A stretch of 64,000 nucleotides of DNA from Hibiscus mutabilis (Eukaryota; Streptophyta; Magnoliopsida; Malvales; Malvaceae): assembly GCA_019671005.1 (NCBI GenBank), contig CM033726.1, positions 18,411,608-18,475,607 on the forward strand. The letters are read 5' to 3'. Shown piece after piece: positions 11,369 through 24,931 of the stretch. Both the position numbers and the translations under genes were made by a program. Under the pieces are notes generated by a model, which ran no database searches, was not told where the DNA came from, and saw nothing but the letters and a program-made list of their open reading frames with translations. Positions within the stretch are counted from its first letter, which is position 1, and the number at the start of each line of letters is the position of its first letter.

Positions 11369-12883
11369 TATTGCGCGTATTGAATGCTACGCAAATGGTG
11401 CAAGTATACACATCGCAAGTAATAAAGTGATACGAGTATCGAGTATCGTCTCTACAGGGATTGGTTTGGGCCATTTTGCTTTAGTTATCGCAGTGTAAAA
11501 GTAAAGCACAATTGATAGTGGGAGTTCTAATTAACGAGTAAACTAAGAGCAATAAACTAAAAGAATAGATGAAATCAAATAAGAGAGAATAGGTCAGGTT
11601 ATCGTGAGTTGAGGAGTGATAGCTGATTGGATTGTCTTGGTAAAAGATTGCAATGACAACTCGGTTGTTGTGGCAACTTGCACAGCTAGGTTGCTTTGGC
11701 AACTAATCGACGGTTACCTGGGAAACTATTTGGGCGGCTGGGCAGTAACTTTCTTCGATGGTTTCTTCTTATCCCTAAGTCAAAACTCTAGCTAATTGTG
11801 CATGCCTTGACAATACATCCCTGCGTGAATCAAGGGTAGACAACAACCGATCTTGTGCTTCTCGTAGCCATTGAAATCCTAAACTTATTCCTAAGCCAGA
11901 TTAGTCTTCATCATCGATAGATTGAATAAAAACCATACTCATTCGTTTCTTGAATCTAACTCTCTGAATATTAGATAAATAGATAGAATTACGAGATCCT
12001 CTCCCAATTCACTTGCAAACAAGAATAAAAACCAAGGATGAGTAAACCTTGAATTGAAAGTGCAAACTCTTATTACCTAAACAAAATCCAATCGTTCTCA
12101 CAACAACAAAACACAATAAACCCAACCAATCAAGTTAGTTTATGGTTGGGTTCAAAAGATATACAAAGAATAATCTCCAAACCATGAATCTAATGGAAGC
12201 AAAGAAGAAGAAGAAGAAACCGATCAGCCCCTAGTCAAACTCTCTCTCAATCGAATTACCTCCAAGCTTTCTCCCAATCGAACTCTCCTCATTGCTCTCT
12301 CATTCTTTGAGTCTTGGTCTCCTTTAAATAGGAGATGGCTAGGTCAAAGTCCTTCTTGAAGAGGAAGTTAAGTTGGAATTAAATACTTTAAAAGAATATA
12401 ATTCTTTATTATATTTAAATTCCTTCTAAATCTTCTCCTATCTTTTTGGGATTTAATTTCTCTTTGACCTCTTCATGGAAATCAAACTCCTTTGGGATTT
12501 AACTTTGCTCTACATCATCTTGGGCTTATCTAGACATCAAATTCGACTGCCATATCATCTTATCCCTTATCGACAATTGCCCTGGCAACTAGCTTGGCAT
12601 CTCCTTCATGGATTGCCCTGGCAACTGCGTCGGCATCTCCTTCATGCACTGCCCTGGCAACTGGTTCCAACCTTGTTTAGGCAAGTGATTCTGCACACAC
12701 ACAAAAACATACCAAAGCAGTATCTTTTTCCACAAAAATTACCAAGTTATGTAATCAAGCTCAACGGTGGAAAGAAACATGAATTAATGCATGAATGACT
12801 AATTATGCAACTAATATGAGCCTAAGTCTAACAATAATATGAGTAAAAAGGGTAATAAAAATAGTACTTTTGAACACTTAACA
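11369..12883 (-). repeat. Solo LTR of the Athila-like family
   Basis: About 1.5 kb, aligning end to end with the LTR at 6720-8246, same orientation, with no internal sequence attached. Flanked by GGAAT (11364-11368) and GGAAC (12884-12888), a 5-bp target duplication with one mismatch. It is the product of recombination between the two LTRs of an element that had inserted into the older gypsy element. Confidence 0.9.
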
Positions 12884-12888
12884 GGAAC

Positions 12889-15467
12889 CTAACCTTTGGT
12901 AATGAGAATGTTTGGATCGTTGACTTTCTATCGTGATCATCGTGGTTGTTGTTTTGAGAATGACACACGAGGTTATGAGACATGTTTAACTGTTCGACGG
13001 ATGCTAATGTGTGCAGTTAGACACTTGTGAGGCTTTAGATTGTCATAGTGTTTGTTTATGCTTTTTGAAGGAGTCGTTGGGATTTTTTTCAATCGAGAAC
13101 ATGAACGGATGTTGAGGTAAGACCGAGTAGGACAACGGTGCTCATTGCCTTTTTCGGAGGACACCGACTCAGCTGAGAAAGTTAGAGGTTCAGTTGCAAA
13201 GGTGCAACTTGAAGGAGGTTTCTTTTGTTTGGGAGTTTCGCCCAAAAGAAAAGCAGGCTTGTTCGTTAGTAAGATGTTGGTTCATTGAAGTGATGCTTAA
13301 ACCGTAGATAGTTGTCGTATGACAGTAGAAGATCGTTACGTGTCTCCTAAGGTAGATGACTCGTTTAACCAATTGCGAGGTATCTGTGTGCTTTCCTAGA
13401 TTGGTTCGAGAATAAGATGGTTGTGGTTAAAGTGTTACAGGCTTAGAGTTTCGAAATGAATTTTGGAATGAGGATTCCTCTCTTTTGGGCGTGTCGTGGT
13501 AACGTTGGACTCCTGCAGTGATGTTTGAGGTTTTTAGCAGTGATAAGGTAGGGGCCACCGTGTTGTCTCCCTAATGTAAGTTGATGCTCTGCGTGACACG
13601 TGCGAATGTGCAAGGAATATGGAAATATGAACATTGACAAGATAATTGCCTTAAGGACCTTGTGCGTAAGAGAGAGGTTACCGTGTGACAGTAAGGAATC
13701 AAGGGTTGAAGACTTCATAATTGATTTTGTTTTGTATCACAGTTTCCTTGAAGCAACCGAGGAACATTAGTAGAGATTCGAGCTGTGTGGGACCGCTACG
13801 CTGTGATAGTGGTGTCGACCTGATTAAAGTCGAATAAGATTTTAAGATCATCGATGATGTTTTGTCGCATCATTTGGGTTGTATTTTTGTGTTAAAGTGG
13901 GAATATTGTGTTCGCCTCAACAGTGTAAAACTTTGGATGCTCGATTTTTAAAGAGTTTGAGATTTGAACAACAACGTGAGTCAAAGTAATTAAGAGTTGT
14001 TGATCGCGTGATCGATCACTGCCTAGGTAAGTGATCTTGACAAGAGATGGATTGTACGAAGTTAGTTCGGGTTAGAGTATCATGCTAACTATGTGAGGGC
14101 TATCAAGGATCGCAAGTGATGGTCGTGTAAGGGAGCACCGATACTAGCCCTATACAGTACTGATACTCGATTCATCTGGTATTGGTACTGATCTATTAGT
14201 ACTGGTACCCGTGTGTTTGCTAGTTAAACTTAGAGTTAAAAATTAATTCGTTTTGGAAGTCATGGGAATTAGCTTCCGATTCTGATTAAGGGGACACAGT
14301 ATTGTGATTGGATTTGGTTCTAATGGTTCCTGATGGACTTTGAGATCTTGTTGTGAGTGCTTTAGAGAAAAAGATATATCAAGGTAAGAGATTCTCCCTT
14401 TATAGTACAGTGGTCAGTATACAACGAATTTTGAGATTGATAGTTGGTACCAAGCTTTCGCCACATGTTCAGGAAATAGTGTGGAGTCGTATGCTGAGAT
14501 TGTGATGAGTGTTTGACTTACCATCAATTGGGAGTCAAACATCAAATTTCTCAGAGTTGTTGTGATGCTTCGATGTTCCTCAGGGAAAATTGAATATTTG
14601 ACAGTGGAACTTGTAAAGGATTATGAGTGCGCAGTTTTGATGGGATTTCTTTGAGCGATGATACAGTCCTTGGCAGGCATCGTTTGATATTTTGGCAAGG
14701 GTGAGGTCCTGATTTGAAAATCTGCTTAGATTGTTGTGGTTAGGTTGTACGACATTACGGTGTGTGCATGTTACCTTTTGACACAAGATTCGAGGTTTGT
14801 GATGGAACCTTATCCCTTGGTGGGATTTCTATATGATGACAGATCCGATGGTACATATGATGTGTTTTCGAACACGTTATAGTTGAGAGTGTAAGATTCT
14901 TGCACAAACTGAGCTAGTGAGATAAGCTTTAGTTATCGATAAGAGTTATCATGTAAAGTTTAAGGTAAGCTCTTGGGACGAGCGGGGACACTATTCTTTT
15001 TTTGAAAGTTTAGCATCGAACAAGCAATGTTTTAAATTTGCAAGGTCGTCAGGGTTAGAGACTCATTCAAGGAGTCACCATAAGAAAAATTGTTCGTTTT
15101 GGCTGTAGCGGCTGTTTAACATCTTGTTCTTTTTAGATCGTGCACTGTTGTAGAAGAATTTTTGTGTGCAACAATCTTTTGAGTTCTATAGCGTAAGTTA
15201 AGTTTTTTTGTTGGCGGATTCGTGTGATAGTTTTATCGGGGTACCATTGGCTTTCGTTTGTCGTCTATGATGTACCAAGGGAGGATGAAATTCTTTTCAG
15301 AGAAGAATCAATTGAGACTATGATTGTAACATTCAAGGATAGTGTTATTTCTGATAAGTGTTGAGATCAGAGTAGCGCAACAGGCTATAATCGAGGACCT
15401 TGAAAAGTTAAGAAGTTTTTGGTATCTTTTTCGTTCTGCTAGTACAAATTTCGATGAAGAAATTTTC
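12889..15467 (+). pseudogene. Degenerate gypsy pol region with reverse transcriptase remnant
   Basis: At 13304-13430 the plus strand reads VDSCRMTVEDRYVSP, then KVDDSFNQLRGICVLS, recognisable as the DYRQLN...RIDDLFDQLRGA region of chromovirus reverse transcriptase. Just before the 3' LTR the frame reads NFDEEIFLRKEEL. The rest carries stops and frameshifts in every frame and cannot be assigned. The stretch is too short for a complete pol, so internal deletions are likely. Confidence 0.7.
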
Positions 15468-15483
15468 TTAAGGAAGGAAGAGT
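15468..15483 (+). promoter_or_regulatory. Polypurine tract of the gypsy element
   Basis: AAGGAAGGAAGAG directly before the LTR start TGTAACG; primer for plus-strand DNA synthesis. Confidence 0.75.
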
Positions 15484-18118
15484 TGTAACGACCCAAATTT
15501 CAGTTTTACAAATTAGGCCTCAGACCTGATTTATTTGGGCCTTAAGGATGGAAACCTAATTAAGGATAATCAATTTGGGCCTATAGGTAAAAAGGGGAAA
15601 AGGGGTATTTATTAAAGTATGTATATTTAATTGGGTGAAAAATAAAAATAGTTTGATAATTTGAATAAAGGGGCTGATGATATGATAGGGGAGACAAAAG
15701 AGGGGAAAATGAGATATTTTGAGGGGAGAGAGAAAAAGGAGAGAAATGAAGAAAAAATGAGGGATAAGGCATTAAACCTAGATCTACGACCGTCGTGATG
15801 ACATTGTTGGAACTATTGGAAAGGTCTCACCGAGACGAGTCTAACGGTGGCTGCCACGTCGCCGTCTGAGCTGCCGTTCGCCAGAGTAAAGAAGATGAAG
15901 ATTTAGGGAAAGCTCATTCAGCTTGTTCTGATCATCACCGCCGCAAGTAGAAGCTATCATCGGAACCAGCGGTCGAGGAACAGTGAGATTGGAGCTCGCC
16001 GCCGCCGTCCGGCCATCGAAAGAAGGCTCATGTGCGACCACGCACCGCCCCTGCGAGTGGGCGTGCGCCAGCCCAGACGGGTGCATGCTGAGCCCGTGAG
16101 CTGCGCCACACTAGATCCCGCACCCAGTTTCACGTGGGCTCAGCCACACTAGATCTGGCCACGCGGGTGCACGCTAGTTATGGTGCATCGCATTGCACTG
16201 GATTGGCCAGCTTGACCAGGGCATTGACCGGCTATTGACTTTTTGGGGGGATCCTACCCGAGGGTTTCTCGACATTCTGAATCCAATGGCGTAGTTCATT
16301 TTGCCAAATGTGAACCCAATAAGCTATTTTTACGCATTTGACCTTGTGAGTAGTATAGAAGATACATAAAATTAATGTATTTTCGTATTTGTTGATATAC
16401 AATGGTTGTTCGGGTTTGGACATCGAATCAAGTAGATTGTTCTGAAAGCTAGGATAAGGATTTTAGTGATATCGGCTTAAGATTGGTACACCTTGAACTC
16501 CAAAATGCTTTATGAGCATCATAAGTATAATTGCCTTGCATGTTAGTGGTTGCAAATTAAGAGATGAGTAATAAGCATGTGTTGATACTGATAGTTCGAG
16601 GTTTGGTAATTATTAAGATGCTTGATAAGCTTGAGAATGTTTGAGTCTTTTATGAGCTTTAGAGACCGCGCAGGATTGTTTGAATATCTGTATGATTATC
16701 TGATTGTATGATTGGTTGACTGATTAATACATGATGATGCCTCGTGTGTTAGCTGAATAAATTATTATGTTCGATTTAATGTTGGTAAGAGATAATACTG
16801 ATAAATATTCGATTAAATTATTAAAAATTGGTAATTAATATTAAATGATTTAAATTCGCTAGCAAAAAGCCATAATGACTTCTATAAGCTTTAAGGGTAG
16901 TATAGGGACCCGTAATTAATATTGATACCGACATGCTTAATGGCCTATATTGTTAGTTGAAGACGGGGGTTATAATAATGGATTAATACTGGCAAATACT
17001 CGATAAATTGCTTATAAAACCGAAAATCAACACTAATTGGTTTAAAGGCCATTTCAAGATGGAAATTGACGAATATGCTTAACAAAGCGATTATTACCAT
17101 AATCAATGGGATAATATGGATTGATGGAAATAATTGATGGGAATGAATTGTATACTCCTCCATAAAATGTAACAACTCGGTAATGCTTGATTGGTTGTAA
17201 TAGCAACAGCAAGGACTCGTGGTGGGTCGTATGATGTTGTGTGCCAGGTAGGACACTTGTATGGATCCTTGGTAGATCATATGTGTTTGTGCCATGTGTG
17301 GGCACTTGATTGGTTACGAGTCTTTGTTTGGTGGGATCTGGATACCCAGAGTTAGGTGTTGCAACACTTTAAAGACTTCCGAATGGAGGATCCCGATGTT
17401 TTGTGGGCGCGGGCCTCATCCTCATGAGTGTAGGATCCTGATGCTTTGGGGACGTGGGTCTCACTCGGATTGTAGGATCCCGATACTTTGTGGGCGCGGG
17501 CGTCACTACAGATTTTATGGTTATGTCCTCGTGTGCTTTCACTCGGGTGATCTGGTGAGATCCCGAGTATGATTGGGCTTCGTAGGCCATGTATGATGTT
17601 TTGCTATGTTGAGAGTTTGTGCTTAGGCGGCTAGCGATAGCGCCACATGTTTATTTATCTCTTCTTATTGCTCGTACTAGATCGCATGCTTATGTTTATG
17701 ATTAGCATAAAGTATAGTAGAGTAGATGTGTACCGTTGAGCTTTGTAAGCTCAGCGCTCAGAATTGTTGTTTCTGTGCGTAGGTTGATCGCCGAATCGAG
17801 GAACACTATTTGTATGGGATTCCAGCAAGAGGCATTGTCACAGCATGATACTTGTATTTAGTGCATTCATAGAATCTTACGTGTATGAGTCTGTAATCCT
17901 TATTTTGAATTTGTATTAATCAAGTCAAATATTTAAATATTTTATTTAATTGGAGCTCATTTGTAACGTTTTAATTGTCTATATATATATTTATTTTGAA
18001 TTGTGAGCTTTAAATATTTTTGAAAAACATTTTACTTGGGCTAAACCAAGTTGAGAAATTTTATGATTTTAGTTTGGAATTAAAGTCCAAAAGTGACATA
18101 TAGGTCGCAGGTGTTACA
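15484..18118 (+). repeat. 3' LTR of the gypsy element
   Basis: About 2.63 kb, TGTAACGACCC... to ...GTGTTACA. Complete copy of the LTR whose 5' partner is cut at 8247. Carries a three-unit tandem array at 17385-17515. Confidence 0.9.
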
Positions 18119-21100
18119 CTAAATTACTTCAATCTATATCTCAAGTGTTTATAACTAATTATAACAATAAAAATATTGTAGAATATTGTAGATGAGTTTC
18201 GTGGCTGGTTTGGAGACCACAGAATGATTACATAGAAAATATAATTAATGCCTTGATAATTAGTTTTTTAAAAAAAATCAATAAAATCCCTGAGTTTTTT
18301 CATCCGATTAATCTTTCGAATTAAAAAATTGAATCAATTAAGTTCTTTGATCAATTTTGATGGATTTTTCGAGATATTACTGTCACGTGACACGCTATAA
18401 TTTTGTCATGTGACATTTACGGAATTTTTTAGACAATTAGTTTTTATAAATTTTTATGATTTTAGAATTTTAAAGATTGTTTTATATAAAATAAAAAAAA
18501 CCCCAAAAATGTCAAATAACAACACTATAACAAGATATATTATACCAACTAATAAAAATAGTTGTTACATTTGAATGAAAAATATCCAAAGATTTAATTA
18601 ATTGTTTTTCAAAAGTTTAAGAGTTTATGATACTTTTAATCATTTTGAGTCTTAATATAAACATATTTTTAGTTTTTTATGTCATGATTTTTAGTATAAA
18701 ATGTAATCGCACCTTTGTTTTAAGAAATGCGCCCTAGGCGTGTCATATAAATCTCCTCTTCAAGCATAAACGCAGCACCATACCAGAAGAAAAGCGTTGG
18801 GTGCGGCGTTTTTTAATGCCTTTAGGTTTCGAACAACAACTAGATGATAGGACGATATGATGGCAACAGATGAAGGAAAGAGAGACGATGTAAAACAAAA
18901 ATTTCTTTAAAACGTCGATGGTAGAGAAACGAACTAAAACAAACCTAATTTTGTTTCATTTTAAACTTTTAACATAACCCTAAAATAATAGGGTTTAAAA
19001 ACGAGTAAAGGGGACCAAAAGTCATCTCCAGTAAAAGATATTGGTAAAATTGGGGTTTATCCCCAAAATCCTTGAGGTTAAGAAAACACAAAAGACCCTA
19101 AACTTTCCATAAGTCTCAAATTACTCTCAATATATTATATTTTCTGAGTTTTTAAATAATAATTTAAATTATAATTAATTTGTTTTTAAGATTTATAATT
19201 ACTTTAAAAAAATCATATTAGTTTTATAAAAATATTTTTAATTTTATTTCCATTGTATTTATTTTTATAATTAAATTATAACAAATAAAATTTATATGTA
19301 TTAATTATCTTCACCACTTAATAAAGAACGTATGTTTTTTTTTTCATTTCATTTATATTTAATTTGGTGTAAATAATATTTATACTATTTAATATTTGTG
19401 CCTCGGTGCCCCCAGTGCGTGTCAAAACTAAGAATCACACAACTATAAAAGTTTAAATTTTAAAATTATATTAACTATTTATACAATCTTAACGTGCTTG
19501 CTTTTTATTAAAAAAATTAACATGGTTTTTTTCCGAAAAAAATAACATGTCGAACAACAACAATATATGTTTTCTTGGATCTAAAATTTATAATAAAGAC
19601 ACTTATTTTTTTTTGACAGAGTACCTAAACTATCTGGACCTTTCATCATCCATAAATTAAAGTAAGAGCTAGTTCAACATTGTTTTTTGAAAAGTGCAAT
19701 GAAAAGTTCTATTAAGAATTAGTTTTGGATTGTTTGGTTTAAGATTTCAGTGTTTGGAGTTTTGTGTCAAAAAGTGCTTTTTAGTGGATAAAATGTATGT
19801 TTTAGGTCTTATTTTTTTGAACAATTTTTACTTAAGAGAGGAAATTTGCTCCTAATGAGTTTCGAACCCACAACCTAGAAGAACGAGCAGAATGTCAACT
19901 GAGAGTTTTAACAACTTGCTCTAGAGATTGTTGACTTTAAGTCTTATTTTTTAAAATATAAAATGATTTATATAAATGAGAATAGATGAGTTTTTGTTTA
20001 AAACTGCTTTTAGAAAAATTAAATTTCACCATTTGAAAAGTTCATTTTGATCAAATTTGAACCAATGCTCCTAGACCACTGTAGAATAACTATATGCACC
20101 TAAATAACTGCAAAATACTTATTTAGCTTCAATTCATATTTTTGAAAACAAATTTTCTCTTTCGACAATTTAATCTCTCAACTTTGTATGATTCTTAATT
20201 TCTTCAATTCATCATTTGTTTTAAGTTCGTTTTTGACCAAATTTAAATCACATGCTCCAATACCACTATATAATATCTATATATGTTTAATTCATATTTG
20301 TAACAAAAATGATCTCTTTTTTTCAATTTAATCCCTTAACTTTACATTTTATTAAATTTGGTCCTTCAACTGTATTTTTTTGTAAATTCTTTCTTCTCAT
20401 CAATTCATCGACTCCTTTATACTCTCATCTTTGTCCTAAAAAAGTACCCCTTTAAAAATAATAGTATAAATATATTTTTATAATTTTAGATGATATTTGT
20501 TATATTAAATAATATTACAAATCTTACTTAGACACGTGAAAAATAATATAAAAAAATATGTATGTATATCATATATGATTAGAGAAAATTGTTTAAATTG
20601 GAATCAATTCATACTACAACATTATAAATAATTATAATTAAATTTGAATGGAAACTCGACAACTCAAATGGAAAAAATTTTAAATAAAATTTTAATTATA
20701 AAGCAATACTCGTCAACTCGAATAACTCAAAATTTTTTACCCGACTCGAACTAATGTTCAACCCTAATCGATTGGACATAAATTAAAATCAAGTCCGAAA
20801 GTTAGCTACACTTAATTGAGGGATCCTTGCATTGCATTCTACTGCCACTTCGGATTCTTTTATTGTAGTGCAATGAATATTCAAAATAATAATAAAAAAT
20901 CAGTTCCATTTCTTTATTGAATGTTTTCCTCCTTTCTTTTTATAAAGTGCTGTAACGTATGGGTGATGTTTTGGATAATGTCCAGTGTTTACCAGCAAAT
21001 TCTCATACAAAACCAAAAGCATAAAGGAACAATATTTTATGTACATACTCCACTTACACGTGACCATACCAAAATTAACTTCAAATTTCCATAAATTTGT

Positions 21101-21230
21101 ACTCGATAAATTTAAAAGATGCGAAAATAGAATTCGTTAAATGATTTCAGTGAAAAAATATCGTTATTTTTAAGAGATTTGAATTTAACTAAATTTAAAA
21201 GAGTTGTGTATAAAGAAATTTGGTCATACA
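18119..21230. other. AT-rich intergenic sequence
   Basis: No gene found on either strand; long A/T runs and only short random frames. A tRNA-like box B on the minus strand near 19850 is listed separately. The part near 20700 has ACTCGAA/ACCCGA-type motifs seen in plant hAT MITEs. Confidence 0.5.
19825..19935 (-). mobile_element. Possible tRNA-derived SINE fragment
   Basis: Minus strand reads TAGGTTGTGGGTTCGAAACTC, which fits a pol III box B (GGTTCGAANC) after a TCTAGGTT-type lead. Box A is weak and the ends are not clear. Confidence 0.35.
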
Positions 21231-21239
21231 TTTGAATAA

Positions 21240-22682
21240 GGGTAAAGTAAACAGATCATCAACAAACTTTTAGGGTGCTTTTATTTTGGTCACCGAACTT
21301 TTAAATTTTTTATTAGGGTCACTGAACTTTTAAAATTTTTATTGGGGTCACCTAACTTTTATTTCGCTTTTATTTTAGTCCCTCCCATTGTCTCCCGTTA
21401 GAAAAAGTTGACTTGCCCGTTAGTTTTTCTTTTCTCTAAGGTAAACTACATAAATGATCATCGAACTTTTAGAGTGCTTTCATTTGGTCACTGAACTTTT
21501 AAAACTTTCATTAGGGTTACACATTTCCCTTTTCCCTTCCTTCCATCATTTTACTACATCCTTTCTCCATTCTCTTTTCTGCTACCTTTATTTAGCTGCA
21601 TTGTTTAATGAATTTGTCATGGATTCATTGTTAGTGTTGACTTATAGAGAAAATAGACGAGCATAGGTGTTGAAACACATTGGTCAAGGTTAAAAAAAGA
21701 TAATAAAACTTTCAAGAAAAAAGAGAAAGGAGAAAAGATACAGGTTGCGATGAAAAATAGAGTAAGAAAAGAAAACCAACGTCTAAGAACAAGCTGCAAC
21801 CAAACACAAAGGCATATATCAAAACAACACCGATCATGATGGCAAACAAGGACGGAGGGATGTATGGGTTGCCCCTCCCGATTTTAGGTATACTAATCAA
21901 ATAAGATTTTGTCCCACCCGATTTTTATATTTGAAGGTTTGATAGACTCTTCTCCCTCCTAATGTTTGATCCTAGCTCCATCTCTAATGGCAAAGTAAAT
22001 TAATGTTTGAACTTGAACATGGGGTGCATCAAATCTTCTTGCATATTCTAGGAAATTTGTGGAACAACTTTTGGATACAACTTTCAGAAGTAAACTAAAA
22101 TTTTATACTCTTGGTCAATAATTAACCTCAATGTTTATTTTTTTTTCTCTCTTGTACTTGTTAACCTTGAATTAGCTTGAAGATGAGCTTGCATACAATG
22201 TGGTCTATAGATCAAAATAATGGCTTTACATTATAGACAATATTCAATAACATGATATATAAAAAATATTTTATGCTAGTAAATACATCAATCTACACAA
22301 CGTTTTTTTTTATAAAAGAAGTATTGTTCATCAATAATCTTAAGGTAAAATTACTTCTTACTTTTGTTTTTTTGAACATTGAAAGAGTTTTTTTTTCTTA
22401 AACCAACGGGGCTGCTTTAAAGCAAAACAAAAGTTTGGTGACCCCAATGAAAGTTTTAAAATTTCGGTGACAAAAAAAGTGCCTTAAAAGTTCGGTGACC
22501 ATTTATGTTGTTTACCCTTGAGGAAAAGGAAAACTAACGAGCCACGTCAGCGTTAGAAGGTAACAGGAGGGACCAAAATGAAAGTTAAATAAAAGTTGGG
22601 TGACTTTAATAAAAAATTTAAAAGTTCGATGACCAAAATGAAAGTACCTTAAAAGTTCGGTGACCATTGGTGTACTTTACCC
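21240..22682. mobile_element. Mutator-like MITE with long, end-duplicated inverted repeats
   Basis: Starts GGGTAAAGTA and ends TACTTTACCC, flanked by a perfect 9-bp duplication TTTGAATAA (21231-21239 and 22683-22691). The inverted repeats run about 280 bp each side and hold a second copy of the terminal unit (GGTAAACTAC at 21439; GTTTACCC ending near 22518). The unit is rich in GGTCACCGAACTTTT. No transposase frame inside; 9-bp duplications point to Mutator mobilisation. Confidence 0.85.
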
Positions 22683-22691
22683 TTTGAATAA

Positions 22692-23550
22692 TTCAAAATA
22701 CATATGGGGTGAGTGAGGTGGTTTCTCCTTCGTCTTGTGTATTTTGATAACCGAGCTAGGTCCTGAAAAAAGAAAAAGATCTGGGTTTCAGGTGGACATG
22801 GGCATGAAATCGCAACTGCGGTTAGTGGAGAAGCAGGGGTGATGGACCATGGTTTGGTTTAGGGCAGGAAATTAGGTAGAAAAGAAGGAAAGGGAAGGAA
22901 GAAGTTGGGTATTTTGGGAAAACAGCATCTGTGGGTTGGATTACAGGTCAGGATTTCAGAGGTAAGAATTGTATATCCCTTCTGGAGCGCTGTATAAGTC
23001 GAGCAAGTGGGTTAGATTCTCATCATCAATGGGATTGGGATATCCATCCAAAAGTGTGTTACCTTCCAGGCTTCCTTTCCATTCCAGGATTATTTAATAC
23101 GCACGCTTGTTTTTCTGTTTTCATCTCAATTATTCAATCATATACACTCAAAAACTCAAACTGAATTTTATTGAAAATTACAGAACAAGAGTAGATATAG
23201 AAGAGAGAATTAGAAATGAGCAGAGAATAAAGAGATCTCTAATAACTTTGTCCGTGGCCTTCCTTTTATCTTTTATTGCCTATATAATAAGCGGTTAAAA
23301 GAATCTAACGAGCAGTCCCAGTGAAAAAGATGATGATGTTCATCCCAAAAGACCAGCTAAAAGAATCCAATGAGTAATCCTGGTGGAAAAGATGATGATG
23401 TTCATCCTAGAATATCCGGGTTCAAATCGTTTTGTTTACAAGGTGTGTATAATGTCAAAAGGTTCAGAATATATATGAACATATACTATCTTGTACTTAC
23501 CTTAAGACATTTTAAAAATAATAATAGCCGGCTAGAAAAGTCAACTAAAC
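22692..23550. other. Intergenic sequence with no recognised gene
   Basis: Some short frames but no family recognised. Contains the 62-bp imperfect duplication at 23296-23419. Confidence 0.45.
23296..23419 (+). repeat. Imperfect 62-bp tandem duplication
   Basis: Two copies beginning TAAAAGAATC and both including AAAGATGATGATGTTCATCC. Confidence 0.75.
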
Positions 23551-24070
23551 AAATTACTTAAATTATTACTGAACATTACTCTTAAACTTATTTTGGTTAT
23601 TAAAGTTTTAAAACGTTCAATTTACTCACTAAAGTTTAGACATTAAACATCTTTTATCACCCTTAAATCCCAAACGATCGTAGATGGTGGTAGTTCGGTC
23701 CTAAATTTCGCCAACTACTTCATCTCGGCCCCTTTAGTCTGAATTCGACTTTCATTTTGTCAGAAAGTGCTCCAAAGTTTACAAATTGACCAAAAACCTT
23801 TTGGTTTCTCTCTTGTTGATCTCCCTCCTCTGCCGTTGGATGAAGTTCGTTTCTCAATATGTTGCTTTCTCTCGTGCCGATGAAGTTTTTCACCGTTCAT
23901 GTCTTAGAGAAGTTCCTTCGTTTGCCGGTAAATGGACGTCACTAAAAAATTAAAGGAGGAGTGACAAAAAAGTTCTATGTCTAAACTTCAATACGTAAAT
24001 TGAACGTTTTAAAACTTTAGTGACCAAAATAAGTTTGAGAGTAAAATTCAGTGATGATTTATATAATTTA
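23551..24070. mobile_element. Inverted-repeat element (MITE)
   Basis: Left AAATTACTTAAATTATTACTG mirrors right ...CAGTGATGATTTATATAATTT, and the repeats continue through ACTCTTAAACTTATTTTGGT and AAAGTTTTAAAACGTTCAAT. No frame inside. Target duplication not clear, so the family is open. Confidence 0.65.
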
Positions 24071-24254
24071 CAAAAGTTTTTTTTTAATGTATTTCGAGAT
24101 TTAATAGAAGTGTGTAAGTTTGGATGAATAATTGGTAAACGAAATCAAATTCAATACAATGGTAAACGAATTCAAATTTTAAAACAAATTTACGTATTCA
24201 AATTTGTATTTTATAGGAATCGAAGATATCCGACCTGCTACTATTCAGAATATA

Positions 24255-24785
24255 GGGTCCGTTTGGTTTTAGAAAATATTTACTATTTTTATTTTTTATT
24301 TTTATTTTTATAAAATAATTTTCATTTACAGTTTTTTAAAAATTAAAAAACAAGCTTGGTTAATAAAGATGGAAACTTATTTTTCAAAAGTGAAAACATG
24401 TTTGGTACCTAGCTTTTTAAAATAGAAATAAAAAATAATTATTAAATAATTAAAATAAAGTTAGAAAATATTATAATAATAATAAATAAATAAAATATGA
24501 GTAAATAAACAAAAATTTTAAAAATAACATTATGAGGATTCGAACCCTGGTTAAAATGATGTTAAAATTAAAAAAAAACTCTTGTTTTTTTTTATATTTT
24601 TCACTTTTCCAAAACATTTTCAATGAAAACATATTTTTTATGTTTTCAAATTTTCACTTATTTTTATTTTAAATTTTTTAAAACTATTTTTTAATTTTAC
24701 AATCAAACACATTTTCTTTATCGTTTTTATTTTTCATTAAAATAAAAATGAAAGCATGCTCCATTATCTAAAACCAAATGAACCC
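24255..24785. mobile_element. MITE with GGGTYCRTTTGGTTTTAGA ends
   Basis: Left end GGGTCCGTTTGGTTTTAGA pairs with right end TCTAAAACCAAATGAACCC. Interior AT-rich with A/T stem-like repeats. No clear target duplication, so PIF/Harbinger or hAT cannot be told apart. Confidence 0.7.
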
Positions 24786-24931
24786 TTAATATTTTGGCAT
24801 TATTATTGATTAGCTGAAAATGAAAAAACAAATCGATAAATGTATCTTTTATCTTGGAAAAAAAACGATAATCATCATGGAAGTCGTGTGTGTACGTATA
24901 TCAACTATTAATCGGTTTATTGAAAAGAAAC

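Larger units (their letters stand above)
8247..18118 (+). mobile_element. Degenerate Ty3/gypsy element with long LTRs, host of nested insertions
   Basis: Plus strand: truncated 5' LTR, primer site for initiator tRNA-Met at 10690, internal region with reverse transcriptase remnant, purine tract at 15470-15483 and a 2.6-kb 3' LTR. The 5' LTR lacks its first ~305 bp because the Athila-like element landed there; that piece should lie left of the window. The internal region is 3.3 kb once the solo LTR is removed, too short for a full gag-pol, and has no long open frame. The peptide just before the 3' LTR (NFDEEIFLRK) resembles the pol C-terminus of Tekay/Del-type chromoviruses. Confidence 0.85.
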
